DNA of 64,000 nt from Serratia sp. Ag1 (GCF_000743355.1 NZ_JQEI01000018.1:29786-93785), one strand, 5' to 3'; shown: positions 47,242 to 57,667, counted from the first letter of the stretch. The notes: a model not told the origin generated them from the letters alone. Numbers and translations are program-made.

Positions 47242-50135
47242 GGCGTTGTCACCTGACGTGGCAATGTCTGTTGCAGGGCGGAAGCATTAGGATAAGTCAC
47301 CCAAGCCTCGCCCGGCACAGCGAAATCAACCTTCTCCTGACTGCTGCCGCTCACCTGTGAAAGCACTGCCAAACCCTGCGGCTGAATGACTGCCTGATGG
47401 AAATAGTCCGCCAGTTTGGCTGACGTCAGGGTGGTAATTTGTGCAATCAGCTTCTGACGGGTATCGAAGGCAAAATTACCACGATCAAAATCGTTGCTGA
47501 AACGGTCAGCCTCCTCACCCAACGTTTGCGGGCGTTGTTGCAGTTCGTTGATTATCGCCTGCTTATATTGCGCAAAATCGGCCTCGCTCATTTCGCGTAA
47601 ACGTTTTTCAGCCTTAGGGTAGAAATCCTGATAACGCTGATAAAGATAAGCCGGTTGTTTGCTGTTGCTTTGCAGCAGGAAACCAATGCCCCACTGACGG
47701 CCTACCGGCGTGGCAAAAGCAAATACGGCATAACCGAGCTGTTCCTGTGTACGCAACTGGCTGTAGAACCAAGGCTGAATAATCTGCCCCAGCAAAGAGC
47801 CGTATGCCATGCCCGTTACTTCATCGTAACCCGTCGGTACATAGACCGCCGCCAATGCTGAGTCGGTGCTGCTGCCGGGCCGCTGCAGGTTCGCCAGCTG
47901 TTTCTTTGCGATCACCACATTCTCACCATGCCACCAGGTCACACCGGTACAGCCCAAATGCTGTTTCAGCGTAGAAGCTAACGCTTCCACCTGCTGTTTA
48001 CCCATATTGCCCACCACCAACAGTTCTGGTGTGGCCTCGGTAATCAGGCTATCTCGATAGGCCAGAACATCTTGCAGCGTCAGCGTTTTCAACACTTCAC
48101 GGCGTTCGCTACGCTCGGTATAGGGCACACGAGATAGCATTTGCACCGGCTGAATGGCCAACTCAAAGGCTTTGCCCTTCTCCGCCGAATCCAACTGTTC
48201 CAGATACCAGGATTTGGCCTGCACTAATTGGGCTTCTGTTGGGGTAAAACTGGAATAGCCGTCAATCAGTGAGGTCAGCAATTGCGGTAAACGCTGGGTA
48301 AAACCGCTGGCATTAAACGCTAGGCCGTTATTTGACGAAGTAGAAAAACTCAGCCCACCGACAGAAGCCTGATAGCTCAACTGATCGAGCGACAGACCGG
48401 CCAGATAGTCCATTAGAGAAAACAGTACCTGGTTGCGTGCAGAATCTGCGGTCTTGGGATTGCGTAGAGCCACGGTGACATCCGCCTTGGGCTCATCGGC
48501 AAAGTAACGGCTCGGCATATACAACACACGCAGGCCAGGCTGATTCACCACTAATTCCGGTTTAGTAAACTCATGCTGCGGCGTGCTCAAGGCAAAATCA
48601 TCGGGAATATACGGGTTCAGCACCGGCAGAGAGAGTGTGATTCCTTTGCCCAGTTGCTGCCATTTCTCGAAACGTTCTGGCGTGATTTTATCGACCTGAT
48701 AAGGAGCGTCAACAAAGTAAGCCATTTTGTTGTGGGGTTCATCCGGGCCGATAAACCAGATGCGTGCATTCTGCGGCGTCATCTCGTTCAAACGCTGTGA
48801 GATGGCTTTAGGATCAAAACGGTCCGCCAGATAAGGGGCATCCAGCGTATGTTCGATCGGCACCCTCAACATGGTATCGACCAGCCATTCAATATAGCCC
48901 ATATTGCGGGTAATCGAGGGGTAGCGGAAATCCAGATTCAAAACATGGGCAATCTCATCAAAATAGCTTTGCTTGACCCCTTCGGTACGCAACATATTCA
49001 GATAACTGAAGATGGCCGCAACCACCTTGTCACGCTCCTGCAGCCCTTTGTCTGTCAGTGAAACACTGATCGAGAAAATTCCTCCGTTACGATCCACCAT
49101 AGGATCGGCACCGGCATTAATGGCATCCGCTAGCCCCTGCTTTTGCAACCAGTCTGAAAGCGTATTATTGCTGCGGTTACCAATCAGGTAACTAATATAG
49201 GTGTCGGTTTTACTGCGAAACTCCGCACTGTTATTGTCGATGCGGAACTCAACTTTCAGCTGTTTACGCGGCTGCGCCGGCACGTAATGAATAATGATGC
49301 CCTGCTGTTCTGCAGTGACAACAGGCACGGTGATCGGCGGCACTTTCGCCTCTCGGTTCGGTATCCGGCCAAAAGTTTTAGCGGCCAGCTCGGCCATCTC
49401 CGTCAATGACTGATTGCTATATAGCACCCCCATCATCAGGTTGGCAGAATAGTAGCGCTGATAAAACCCAAGCAGTTCATCGTGCAATTTGCTGCCTGGC
49501 TTATCTTTCAGTGTCTCGAGATTGCCGCCAGCAAAACGGGCACTGGGGTGTTCAGGATTCAACGTTTCAGCCCCAACCTGAGCCATACGCATCCCATCGC
49601 GGGAGCGGGCCATGGTCAGTTCGGCATTCACCGCATTGCGTTCACGATCGGCATTACCCGGATCCAGCAACGGTTCCGCAATCGCATCGGCCATACGATC
49701 CACCGCTGGCTCCAACGCGTTATTTTCCACTTCCAGATAATAAGCCGTGCGGTAGGATGCGGTGCTCGCGTTATGGCTACCGCCGTGTTTCTTCAGGAAT
49801 TCAGCGAGGTTCTCTGGCTCTGGATAACGTTTTGAGCCCATCAAGACCATATGTTCAAGATAATGAGCCAGCCCAAGCTGATTCTCTGGGTTTTCTAACG
49901 AGCCAACCGGCAACGCCAGAGCAGCCAGTGACTTCGGGGCATGCTCGTCAGAAACCAGCAATACCGTCATTCCATTCGCCAACTTGATGGCCTGATAATG
50001 GCGCGGATCGTGCTCACTCTTGCGGATTTTTTCCGCCAGCGGTTGCCATCCTTGGGCAGCCCAGCTCAGTGGAGCACAAAACATAACCAACAACATTAAC
50101 CCGATGATGCGGGCCAACCCTCTACGCATATTCAA
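47238..50135 (-). CDS. ptrA: Protease III (pitrilysin)
   Basis: Periplasmic zinc metalloprotease of the insulinase family (M16) that degrades small polypeptides. The 965-residue product (E. coli 962) begins with a signal peptide ending near residue 27 (LSWAAQG). The inverted zinc motif HYLEH lies at residues 91-95, with the distal Glu in ERNAVNAELTMARSRDGMRM near 170. The remaining three M16 repeats are inactive, as in the family. It sits between recC and recB, the usual enterobacterial arrangement although it has no known part in recombination. Confidence 0.97.
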   Translation of the reverse strand: MNMRRGLARIIGLMLLVMFCAPLSWAAQGWQPLAEKIRKSEHDPRHYQAIKLANGMTVLLVSDEHAPKSLAALALPVGSLENPENQLGLAHYLEHMVLMGSKRYPEPENLAEFLKKHGGSHNASTASYRTAYYLEVENNALEPAVDRMADAIAEPLLDPGNADRERNAVNAELTMARSRDGMRMAQVGAETLNPEHPSARFAGGNLETLKDKPGSKLHDELLGFYQRYYSANLMMGVLYSNQSLTEMAELAAKTFGRIPNREAKVPPITVPVVTAEQQGIIIHYVPAQPRKQLKVEFRIDNNSAEFRSKTDTYISYLIGNRSNNTLSDWLQKQGLADAINAGADPMVDRNGGIFSISVSLTDKGLQERDKVVAAIFSYLNMLRTEGVKQSYFDEIAHVLNLDFRYPSITRNMGYIEWLVDTMLRVPIEHTLDAPYLADRFDPKAISQRLNEMTPQNARIWFIGPDEPHNKMAYFVDAPYQVDKITPERFEKWQQLGKGITLSLPVLNPYIPDDFALSTPQHEFTKPELVVNQPGLRVLYMPSRYFADEPKADVTVALRNPKTADSARNQVLFSLMDYLAGLSLDQLSYQASVGGLSFSTSSNNGLAFNASGFTQRLPQLLTSLIDGYSSFTPTEAQLVQAKSWYLEQLDSAEKGKAFELAIQPVQMLSRVPYTERSERREVLKTLTLQDVLAYRDSLITEATPELLVVGNMGKQQVEALASTLKQHLGCTGVTWWHGENVVIAKKQLANLQRPGSSTDSALAAVYVPTGYDEVTGMAYGSLLGQIIQPWFYSQLRTQEQLGYAVFAFATPVGRQWGIGFLLQSNSKQPAYLYQRYQDFYPKAEKRLREMSEADFAQYKQAIINELQQRPQTLGEEADRFSNDFDRGNFAFDTRQKLIAQITTLTSAKLADYFHQAVIQPQGLAVLSQVSGSSQEKVDFAVPGEAWVTYPNASALQQTLPRQVTTP

Positions 50136-50345
50136 AATATACCCCTATCTCTCTCGCCGCTGCGCCAATTCACCAACGCTAACGGGCACAGTGCAAAACA
50201 ATAACGCTAAAAAGATGCAGGTTACATGGCTCGATAGACAGTAAAGCTATGCCAGTAAACTATGAAAAAGAGAAACACTCCCTAACGGCTGAATATAAAT
50301 CTAGCCATTTTTTATCATCTCCACCTACCCAGCACCACTTAAGGA

Positions 50346-53300
50346 TTATTCCCCCAGGTTATTCTGTGCCAGAGGCAGCAGGTAACGTTCGGTTTCGCAC
50401 AGAATTTGTTCAAGATAACCATTATCCATATGCCGGAAAACGCGCTGAATATAAGGATCTTCCCCTTCTCCCGGTATTCGCTGATCCCCTTGCCAGGTTT
50501 GCAACAGCTTAGCGCGGGCTTTGATTTGTACCTCTTCAGCCCAGTCAATCTGCTGCGTCTCCGCCTGGTAACACTGGCTCAACCATGCCCAACCGCTTTT
50601 GTTTAATAACATCAGAGGTTGCGATAACCCACGCAGATAGCCGGCAACCAGTTCAGCCAAGCGCTCATGGGCCTCTTCAGCGGGAAGTGCCGCAAAGCGC
50701 CAGATAGAATTTTTGCGCCCAAACATACGGCTGGTTCCTGTGCCACCAGCGCAGCAATACACCAGGTGTTCCACCCAAAGCAACATGCCGTCTATGGCCG
50801 AAAGCGTCGCTGGCCGCCAACGTAGCAGGCCATCCTGCTGGACCTGGTGCAACCAGCCGTTGATACGCGTGCCCGCAACCTCGATCTCCAGTTCCAGGCT
50901 GCTGCTTTCCTGCCGTTCGCAACGAACTCGCTCAGCCAGTTCGCCCATTTCTTCCTGCTGCGTTTGCCAGTAGATCTCACCAAATGCTCCGTAGGGTAAG
51001 GCACCGGATGCCCGCACCCGCTGGAATAATCGTGCGGTATCTTCTTGTTCTATCAGGGTATTCAGTAATTGGCTGTTGTATTGATAACGGCTGAGATTAT
51101 CCAGCGTAAAAGGCTCTTCTTCCGGCAACTCGGTCTCTTCCAACACGAAATTAACGCCGAGGCGCAATTGGAAAAATGCCCGTATCGGATGACGATAGAA
51201 GCGCAGCAACTCATCCAGCGAAATCTGCGCTTTATCTTCCAGCAACAGCGGTTGATTAAAGGCCGGATAGGCAGCGCCACGCCCGTCTGCCGCTGGCAAC
51301 CATTCGGCGGCAAAACTTTGCATCTCACTCCCCGGCAGGAAGTTTTCAGCAGCAAACGGCATACGAGAGTGCCACCGAAGTAAATGTTTCCCTACCCGTA
51401 GCGCACTGTCATCAGCATCGCAGGCCTCATCACCCGGCAAATAATAGCTCTGCTCCAGATACTCCAGCAGTTCGGTAACCAGTACCGAAGGATAACGCTC
51501 ACTGTTATCCTGGATTGAACGGCCAATAAAGCTGATATAAAGCCGCTGCTGAGCCGAGAGGATCGCTTCCAGGAACAGGTATCGGTCATCATCACGGCGG
51601 CTGCGATCGCCACGTTTAACCTGTTGGGCCATCAGATCAAAACCCAATGGCGGTAAAGTCCGTGGATAAACCCCATCGTTCATCCCCAGCAGGCAAACGA
51701 CCTTAAACGGAATGGAACGCATTGGCATCAGGGTGCAGAAGTTGATCTGCCCCGCCAGAAAACGCTGGCTGATACGTTGCTGATCGAGGCGGGCCGCCAG
51801 TTCATTACGCAGCAATGTCAGCAGTACGCTATCGGGATAACGTGCTGACACGCCAAACTCAATGACCTTCAACCATTCCTGTTCAATCAGCGCTAATGCT
51901 TCTTCCGTTTCGCTGTCAGCCTTAAAGAAGCTCTCGAGCAAACGACGACACAGCGGCGACCATTCGGCCAGCGTTCTAGCCTCACTCAGGATTTTCCGCC
52001 AATCGCTGAGTTGATACAGCAGATCGGCCAGTTGGCCAGCCAGTTCGGCGACCAACCCGCTAGACTCGTCATAGGGTAATACTCCTTGCCAATCACCCGC
52101 ATTACTGTCCATTGCATACCCTAGCAACATGCGGGTAATACCAAACCGCCACGTGTGCTGACCGGTTGTCGGCAAAGCCAGTTCGCGTACGTTGTCGTCA
52201 TCCAGCCCCCAACGCACCCCAGCTTCGCCTACCCAATGGCGCAACAGACGCAGCCCCTCTTCCTGAATGCAAAAACGGGCAGCCAACGCAGGCACCTCCA
52301 ACAGTGCCAACACTTGTTCGGAGGTAAAACGGCTCTGTGGCAGATCAAGCAATGCGATAAAAGCCTGTAAAGCGGGATGCGCCTGGCGAGCTTTGCGATC
52401 GGAAATAGCAAACGGCAGGTAGCGCTCAGCAGATGCATTGCCAAAGACGGCCTGAATATAAGGGGTGTAACTGTCGATATCTGCCACCATCACGATGATA
52501 TCGCGGGCCGTCATTTGCGGCTCTTCGGCCAGCATCGCCAGCAGTTGATCGTGCAATACTTCAACTTCACGCTGCGGGCTGTGGCAAGCATGCAGGCTGA
52601 TAGAACGATCCTGCGGATCCAGCAGCCGTTTATTGCCACTGTGCTCAAACGTGGCCAGCGTGGTGCCGATCACCGAGTGATCTTCCAGTTCCAGCATGTC
52701 GTGCTGGATGGTATGCAGCAGGCAATCTGGTGGAATATCCACAAAAGCATCGATCTCCTGTACTGCCTCCATCTGCGACAGCAAGTACAGATGGTCTCGC
52801 CCCAGTTTGCCCCATGACGCAAGCAGCGGATTACTCAGCAGTTGTTCACCTTCAATATCAAATAACTGTGCAGCCTGTTCTGGTTGGCGAAATAACCCCT
52901 GTTCCCGCTCTTGGTGGTAATGGCGACGTCTGCGGCTTTGCAAGCGAGCAAGAAAGGCATAATCCTGAATATCCCCCCAGTAATAACGGCAGGGATTGGT
53001 AAACATCAGATGGATATCAATGTGCTTGCCAAGCGCCTGTAGCGCTTCCAGATAAACCGGTGGCAAAGCGGAGATACCACAGATAAATACGCGGGGGGGC
53101 AAACCAACCGCGCAATACTCAGCGCTTTCCAACTCGCTGATAAACCGGCGGTATAAATTGGCGCGATGCCATTCTGGCTGCCCCAGTTCCTGCGTGTACT
53201 CAACCAGCCTGCGCCACAACGCGGCCTGCCACGGCTGAGCCTCGGCCAATCCTTCAATGAGTTCCTTACGCTGCCAGCTTTCCAACCACTGCGGGCGATA

Positions 53301-53720
53301 AACCAGATATTGGTCAAACAGGTCTGCCACTCTGCCTGCGAGCTGGTGGATCTTACGTTTGTCACCGTCGTCGATCAGGTAATGCTGCAATGGTGCAAAT
53401 TCGGGTTGCATCAGCATCTCAGGCAGTAACCACATCAGCTTCCAGGTCATGGCATCTTTGCTGAAGGCGCTCTCTTTTGGGATGCCCGGTAAAACCTTGG
53501 TGAACATATCCCAGATAAAGGTGGCCGGTAGCGGGAAGGCAATATTTGCGGCGATACCCAACTGTTCTGCCAGCTGCATTTGCAACCACTGCGCCATGCC
53601 AGGGCTTTGTACCAGCACCACTTCCTGCTGAAAAGGATCGGCCAGGGGTTCTCTGGTGATCAACGTACTGGTCAGCGTTTTCAGTAAATCCAGCTGATTG
53701 GAGTGGTAGACCCTAAACAT
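50346..53720 (-). CDS. recC: Exonuclease V gamma subunit RecC
   Basis: Chi-recognition scaffold of RecBCD, structurally a dead helicase-nuclease. The 1124-residue product (E. coli 1122) begins MFRVYHSNQLDLLKTLTSTL. Family segments are visible: LVQSPGMAQWLQMQLAEQLG (near 34), VFICGISALPPVYLEALQAL (near 206), MLAEEPQMTARDIIVMVADI (near 403), MPMRSIPFKVVCLLGMNDGV (near 665). It lacks Walker motifs, as expected. A 210-base gap separates it from ptrA, which may have its own promoter there. It lies 36 bases downstream of ppdC, so it may be transcribed from the pseudopilin cluster. Confidence 0.97.
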   Translation of the reverse strand: MFRVYHSNQLDLLKTLTSTLITREPLADPFQQEVVLVQSPGMAQWLQMQLAEQLGIAANIAFPLPATFIWDMFTKVLPGIPKESAFSKDAMTWKLMWLLPEMLMQPEFAPLQHYLIDDGDKRKIHQLAGRVADLFDQYLVYRPQWLESWQRKELIEGLAEAQPWQAALWRRLVEYTQELGQPEWHRANLYRRFISELESAEYCAVGLPPRVFICGISALPPVYLEALQALGKHIDIHLMFTNPCRYYWGDIQDYAFLARLQSRRRRHYHQEREQGLFRQPEQAAQLFDIEGEQLLSNPLLASWGKLGRDHLYLLSQMEAVQEIDAFVDIPPDCLLHTIQHDMLELEDHSVIGTTLATFEHSGNKRLLDPQDRSISLHACHSPQREVEVLHDQLLAMLAEEPQMTARDIIVMVADIDSYTPYIQAVFGNASAERYLPFAISDRKARQAHPALQAFIALLDLPQSRFTSEQVLALLEVPALAARFCIQEEGLRLLRHWVGEAGVRWGLDDDNVRELALPTTGQHTWRFGITRMLLGYAMDSNAGDWQGVLPYDESSGLVAELAGQLADLLYQLSDWRKILSEARTLAEWSPLCRRLLESFFKADSETEEALALIEQEWLKVIEFGVSARYPDSVLLTLLRNELAARLDQQRISQRFLAGQINFCTLMPMRSIPFKVVCLLGMNDGVYPRTLPPLGFDLMAQQVKRGDRSRRDDDRYLFLEAILSAQQRLYISFIGRSIQDNSERYPSVLVTELLEYLEQSYYLPGDEACDADDSALRVGKHLLRWHSRMPFAAENFLPGSEMQSFAAEWLPAADGRGAAYPAFNQPLLLEDKAQISLDELLRFYRHPIRAFFQLRLGVNFVLEETELPEEEPFTLDNLSRYQYNSQLLNTLIEQEDTARLFQRVRASGALPYGAFGEIYWQTQQEEMGELAERVRCERQESSSLELEIEVAGTRINGWLHQVQQDGLLRWRPATLSAIDGMLLWVEHLVYCCAGGTGTSRMFGRKNSIWRFAALPAEEAHERLAELVAGYLRGLSQPLMLLNKSGWAWLSQCYQAETQQIDWAEEVQIKARAKLLQTWQGDQRIPGEGEDPYIQRVFRHMDNGYLEQILCETERYLLPLAQNNLGE

Positions 53721-53756
53721 GGCGCTCCTTTAAACCAAATAGGTGTTTCGCTCTGA

Positions 53757-54116
53757 TTACTGCTCGATGCAATACCAGCGGCTGAGTTCAACCTGTTGCC
53801 GCAGTGATGTTTGTATTTTTACCGTGCGCCGCAGGCAAGAAGCCTCCACCACTTGGGTGTCTATTTCGCGCTGCCAGTTGGCGGGTAACGCTGACGCGTT
53901 ATCCTGCGTTAGCACCCCAGCGTTAAACATTTCCAACTGGTGATGCGCCAAAGACCAAGCCTGCTGGTATTGCCATTGCCGCTGAAACGCCTGCAACAAA
54001 ACCTGATGGTATTGTAACAGCCCCAACAGCGACACCGCGAACAACAATGCCGCAATCAAGACTTCAGGCAGGCTGAATCCTTGCTGTCCATGCACACTGG
54101 AACGTTTAGTCGGCAC
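53757..54116 (-). CDS. ppdC: Prepilin-peptidase-dependent protein C, minor pseudopilin
   Basis: A 119-residue type IV pilin-like protein of unknown function. The start is taken as GTG 54116 (VPTKRSSVHGQQGFSLPEVL), inside the ygdB stop region and preceded by GAAAGAGAG. An upstream ATG extension to 54185 lies wholly inside ygdB. The prepilin cleavage signature is QQG-FSLPE, followed by a hydrophobic helix (LIAALLFAVSLLGLLQYH). Two cysteines lie in the C-terminal part (SCLRRTV and WYCIEQ). It is the last gene of the cluster, 36 bases before recC. Confidence 0.88.
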   Translation of the reverse strand: MPTKRSSVHGQQGFSLPEVLIAALLFAVSLLGLLQYHQVLLQAFQRQWQYQQAWSLAHHQLEMFNAGVLTQDNASALPANWQREIDTQVVEASCLRRTVKIQTSLRQQVELSRWYCIEQ

Positions 54117-54552
54117 AATCACTCTCTTTCTTCTCAGGGCAAAAATCCAGCCAGCCCCCCTTTTCCGCTCGCAGTTTAACATCACCTACAGCGCCGGTTT
54201 CGCTGGTCAATTGATACAGCCAGAGCGGTTCAGCCTGGGTCACCATTCCCGCACCACGCACCATCACAATACCGGTACGGGAAGATCGCCGGGCGCAGGC
54301 TTGTAGAGCATCGCTATGCAATTGCTGGCAGTGCCATCGGGTCGTCGTCAATTGTTCACGCGACCAAGGTTGTACCAGCCCCCAATTCAAAGCAGAAACC
54401 GCCTGATTGTAAGCACGCAGATAGCGCTGTTGGTCCACCGCCAGCAACAGGGCGCTGTCCAATTGCCGCTGCTGGGCATTGAGCAGCATTAACCCCATGA
54501 CCAGCAGCAACATGACCGCTGCCAGCGTACTGCCCCCTTGCTGTGTCTGCAT
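54106..54552 (-). CDS. ygdB: DUF2509 family pilin-associated protein YgdB
   Basis: A 148-residue protein from ATG 54552 (MQTQQGGSTLAAVMLLLVMG), with GGAGG located inside the ppdB tail. An upstream in-frame ATG at 54582 is less well placed. A prepilin-like N-terminus (QQGGSTLAAVML) precedes a single hydrophobic helix, then a soluble domain with several cysteines (WHCQQ, QACARR, WLDFCPEKK). Function is unknown. Its 3' end overlaps the ppdC start by 11 bases, and its start is 3 bases from the ppdB stop, indicating coupled translation. Confidence 0.88.
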   Translation of the reverse strand: MQTQQGGSTLAAVMLLLVMGLMLLNAQQRQLDSALLLAVDQQRYLRAYNQAVSALNWGLVQPWSREQLTTTRWHCQQLHSDALQACARRSSRTGIVMVRGAGMVTQAEPLWLYQLTSETGAVGDVKLRAEKGGWLDFCPEKKESDCAD

Positions 54553-54554
54553 AT

Positions 54555-55127
54555 TCAGAGTGCCTCCATACTGACCACCCATTCCAGGTTCTGCTGAATA
54601 TTTTCCCGCACCGTTGAACGGCCTCTCAGGCTGAAAAGAACCTGCGACTTGCCGCTGAGCGCTGTCATCTCACTGATGGAGAAAGCGTCAATACGCAGTT
54701 CCTCAGGATCGTGTAGACGTTCCCAACCATTGCCACGACATTGCCTCACACCACGCTGCCCTTCCAAAGTGCCTGCGCGCAGACGATAACCGAAGTACTC
54801 CGCATCGCCGGTATTTTCCCATTGGCCATTATGATTAAGGTCATAAGCGACAATCACGCAGCTTTGCGGAGCCTCGCCCTCCGCATTGCCGATCATTAGC
54901 GCCTGCCCTTGGCACTGCCCGGCGCAGAATCCAGCACGGCGCAGATCTTTTTCAATCCCGAAAGCCAATTGACGCAACACCTGTTCCAAACGGTAATGAC
55001 GGCCCACATCGGTAGTTTGCTGGCGCAGGACCGGCAAAGTCTTGGCGGCACCCAGCGCGATCAGGCTGCCAAAGGTCATTGCCAGCATGACTTCAGGCAA
55101 GGTAAATCCTTGTTCTAAGGCTGGCAT
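54555..55127 (-). CDS. ppdB: Prepilin-peptidase-dependent protein B
   Basis: A 190-residue minor pseudopilin of the PulJ/PpdB type. The start at ATG 55127 (MPALEQGFTLPEVMLAMTFG) follows GAGGGATTGCCTT inside the ppdA tail; the ATG at 55163 is further inside ppdA. The prepilin signature EQG-FTLPE and hydrophobic helix are at the N-terminus. The mature domain contains AGFCAGQCQGQ and YDLNHNGQWENTGDAEYFGY. It overlaps ppdA by 13 bases. Confidence 0.9.
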   Translation of the reverse strand: MPALEQGFTLPEVMLAMTFGSLIALGAAKTLPVLRQQTTDVGRHYRLEQVLRQLAFGIEKDLRRAGFCAGQCQGQALMIGNAEGEAPQSCVIVAYDLNHNGQWENTGDAEYFGYRLRAGTLEGQRGVRQCRGNGWERLHDPEELRIDAFSISEMTALSGKSQVLFSLRGRSTVRENIQQNLEWVVSMEAL

Positions 55128-55621
55128 AAGGCAATCCCTCGAATAACCGTTTCTTCGCTGCACAAACGCAGGCGCCCTTTAGCAGAAAGCACCAGGCGCA
55201 TGCGACCCGCACCATTGCTTAACAAGATATGCCCGGCTTGAGCATTATTACGCAGCCCATAAAAGCCCATTTCTTTTTGTGTGAAATCCTGTAATTGCAC
55301 ACCAGGATGGATCGGTGTAAACACCCACCCAACCGCAGAAGTGCAGTTCGTGGCTGCAGTTCCACTGCCTACACACCAGGGATCACCGGGTTTAAACCAC
55401 AGCAGAGCATTGCGATTACGCCAGTTGGCATCAGCCTGCAAGCGCGTCAGAAAAGCCAGCAGTTGCTGGGCAGTCTGTTCCAGCCGCAATGCCTGTTGAT
55501 AAAGATGCCACTGACTGATGCACCACGAGGTCAACGTACCAGCCAGCAGCATCACCACCAGCAGTTCAATCAGCGACAGGCCTTGCTGGCAGCGGCCATG
55601 ACGGTATGGGTATCGGTTCAT
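55115..55621 (-). CDS. ppdA: Prepilin-peptidase-dependent protein A
   Basis: A 168-residue type II pseudopilin (GspH-like) and the first gene of the ppdA-ppdB-ygdB-ppdC cluster. A short basic leader (MNRYPYRHGRCQQG) is followed by the class III cleavage site and helix LSLIELLVVMLLAGTL, with Glu at mature position +5. The C-terminal part has NNAQAGHILLSNGAGRMRLV. No strong Shine-Dalgarno is seen for ATG 55621. In E. coli these proteins can serve as minor pilins of type IV-like filaments. The major pilin and assembly genes are not in this window. Confidence 0.9.
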   Translation of the reverse strand: MNRYPYRHGRCQQGLSLIELLVVMLLAGTLTSWCISQWHLYQQALRLEQTAQQLLAFLTRLQADANWRNRNALLWFKPGDPWCVGSGTAATNCTSAVGWVFTPIHPGVQLQDFTQKEMGFYGLRNNAQAGHILLSNGAGRMRLVLSAKGRLRLCSEETVIRGIALCQP

Positions 55622-55774
55622 CAGGCGAGTGTAATGCGCCGGATTGACGGCTGCAGAAACCTTTATTCAAGCTGGAAAATGCCACGCAACGTTTTTATGT
55701 ATCCACCAGAAAAACCAAGAAAAATGCGTGCGGCTTCGCATTGCAGGAGGGAAAGAGGGAGTGATGTAGAGAAT

Positions 55775-55803
55775 AGGGCTCGGTTGTCAATCCACCGAGC
55801 CCT
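55775..55803 (-). terminator. Terminator of thyA
   Basis: A 9-bp stem, GGGCTCGGT (55776-55784) with ACCGAGCCC (55794-55802), extended by an A-T pair, 9 bases past the thyA stop on the minus strand. Confidence 0.75.
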
Positions 55804-55811
55804 TTGAGGCA

Positions 55812-56606
55812 TTAAATCGCGACAGGTGCTTTGATTGCCGGATGTGGATCGTAACCTTCGATCTCAAAGTCTTCGAAACGGTAGTCGAACAGCGACGCGG
55901 GCTTACGCTTAATCACCAGTTTAGGCAGAGCACGCGGCTCACGCGTCAATTGCAGTTGGGTCTGTTCCATGTGATTGCTGTACAGATGGGTATCGCCGCC
56001 GGTCCAGACAAAGTCACCGACTTCAAGCTCACACTGCTGCGCCATCATATGCACCAGCAACGCATAGCTGGCAATGTTGAACGGCAGGCCCAGGAACACA
56101 TCGCAAGAACGCTGGTACAGTTGGCAAGAAAGCTTGCCATCTGCCACGTAAAACTGGAAGAAAGCGTGGCAAGGTGCCAACGCCATCTGATCCAGTTCGC
56201 CCACATTCCACGCAGAAACGATGATCCGGCGTGAGTTAGGATCCTGCTTTAACTGCTGTAACACATTGCTGAGCTGATCGATCTGGCGACCATCAGCCGC
56301 GCCCCAGGCACGCCATTGTTTGCCATAGACCGGCCCCAGATCGCCATTCTCATCGGCCCATTCGTCCCAGATCGTGACTTTATTTTCACGCAGATAAGCG
56401 ATGTTGGTCTCGCCGTTCAGGAACCACAGCAGTTCATGAACGATCGAGCGCAGATGACATTTTTTGGTCGTCACCAGCGGGAACCCTTCCTGCAGGTTGA
56501 AACGCATCTGGTGGCCAAAAATCGACAACGTGCCAGTACCGGTACGGTCGGCTTTAGGTGTGCCCTCGGCGAGCACTTTTTTCATCAAATCCAGATACTG
56601 TTTCAT
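55812..56606 (-). CDS. thyA: Thymidylate synthase
   Basis: Methylates dUMP to dTMP using methylenetetrahydrofolate. The 264-residue product equals the E. coli length. The nucleophile Cys146 lies in [66 protein letters not shown] and [12 protein letters not shown] are the folate and nucleotide contact regions. It lies 6 bases downstream of lgt, so the two form an operon as in E. coli, and a terminator follows. Confidence 0.99.
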   Translation of the reverse strand: MKQYLDLMKKVLAEGTPKADRTGTGTLSIFGHQMRFNLQEGFPLVTTKKCHLRSIVHELLWFLNGETNIAYLRENKVTIWDEWADENGDLGPVYGKQWRAWGAADGRQIDQLSNVLQQLKQDPNSRRIIVSAWNVGELDQMALAPCHAFFQFYVADGKLSCQLYQRSCDVFLGLPFNIASYALLVHMMAQQCELEVGDFVWTGGDTHLYSNHMEQTQLQLTREPRALPKLVIKRKPASLFDYRFEDFEIEGYDPHPAIKAPVAI

Positions 56607-56612
56607 TTTTCC

Positions 56613-57485
56613 TCACGACAGTTGCTGCTGCGGGCGACGGCGATACGCCCAGATCATCATAATCATACCGGCAACGACCATCGGCACGGACAGGATTTGC
56701 CCCATGCTGATAAAGCCGTCAAACAGGCCAAGTTGGGCATCCGGCTGGCGGAAGGCCTCAACAATAATACGGAATACCCCATAACCAATCAGGAACAGGC
56801 CAGAAACGGCCCCCATCGGACGTGGCTTGCGGATAAACAGATTCAGAATAATAAACAGCACCACGCCTTCCAGCACCATCTCATATAACTGCGATGGATG
56901 ACGCGGCAACACGCCGTACTGATTCAATATCGGTAACAAGCTCGGATCGGCGGCTGCAATAGCAATATCTTCGGAACGGGACCCCGGGAACAACATAGCC
57001 CACGGCGTGTCGGTGGTGACCCGCCCCCAAAGTTCTCCATTGATAAAGTTGCCCAGGCGGCCAGCCCCCAGGCCAAACGGAATCAGCGGCGCAATAAAAT
57101 CAGAGACCTGGAAGAAGGTACGTTTAGTCCGATGAGCGAACCACACCATCACCAGGATCACCCCCAGCAGGCCACCGTGGAACGACATCCCGCCATCCCA
57201 GACTTTGAACAGATACAGCGGGTTATCCAGGAACATCGGCAGGTTATAAAACAGCACGTAACCTACGCGCCCACCGATAAACACCCCCAGAAAACCGGCA
57301 TACAGCATGTTTTCCGCTTCGTCCTTGGTCCAGCCACTGCCCGGTTTGTTGGCGCGGCGTGCCGCCAGCCACATGGCAAAAACAAAGCCAACCAGGTACA
57401 TCATGCCGTACCAGTGCAAAGAAACCGGGCCGATAGAGAAAATCACCGGATCAAATTTAGGAAACGCCAGATAGCTAGTGCTCAT
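56613..57485 (-). CDS. lgt: Phosphatidylglycerol-prolipoprotein diacylglyceryl transferase
   Basis: Inner-membrane enzyme that adds diacylglycerol to the lipobox cysteine of prolipoproteins, including MltA and the Exc2-like protein encoded here. The 290-residue product (E. coli 291) has seven predicted membrane segments. It contains the essential motif [20 protein letters not shown] (HGGL near residue 103) and the Lgt signature [18 protein letters not shown] (near 140). It is coupled to thyA downstream; ptsP lies 182 bases upstream. Confidence 0.98.
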   Translation of the reverse strand: MSTSYLAFPKFDPVIFSIGPVSLHWYGMMYLVGFVFAMWLAARRANKPGSGWTKDEAENMLYAGFLGVFIGGRVGYVLFYNLPMFLDNPLYLFKVWDGGMSFHGGLLGVILVMVWFAHRTKRTFFQVSDFIAPLIPFGLGAGRLGNFINGELWGRVTTDTPWAMLFPGSRSEDIAIAAADPSLLPILNQYGVLPRHPSQLYEMVLEGVVLFIILNLFIRKPRPMGAVSGLFLIGYGVFRIIVEAFRQPDAQLGLFDGFISMGQILSVPMVVAGMIMMIWAYRRRPQQQLS

Positions 57486-57667
57486 CTATCACCACAACAT
57501 GTCTGTTATTTTTCCCCATTTGGGGGCGGCAGGTGCCAAACGCGATATCGGGATCCCCGATAAACTTCGAATCGCAGTCAAGCTGCGCATCATAACATAG
57601 GCTTAACCGCGTTCGGGTTCGGCCTCAGGGAAAAGTTCTGTAAAAAAATCAGTCCACACTTGCAGAT

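Noticed and set aside
57546..57562. Terminator for lgt-upstream transcripts (ATCGGG/CCCGAT palindrome)
   Set aside because: It is a short 6-bp stem without T-run lying between ptsP and lgt; too weak to call.
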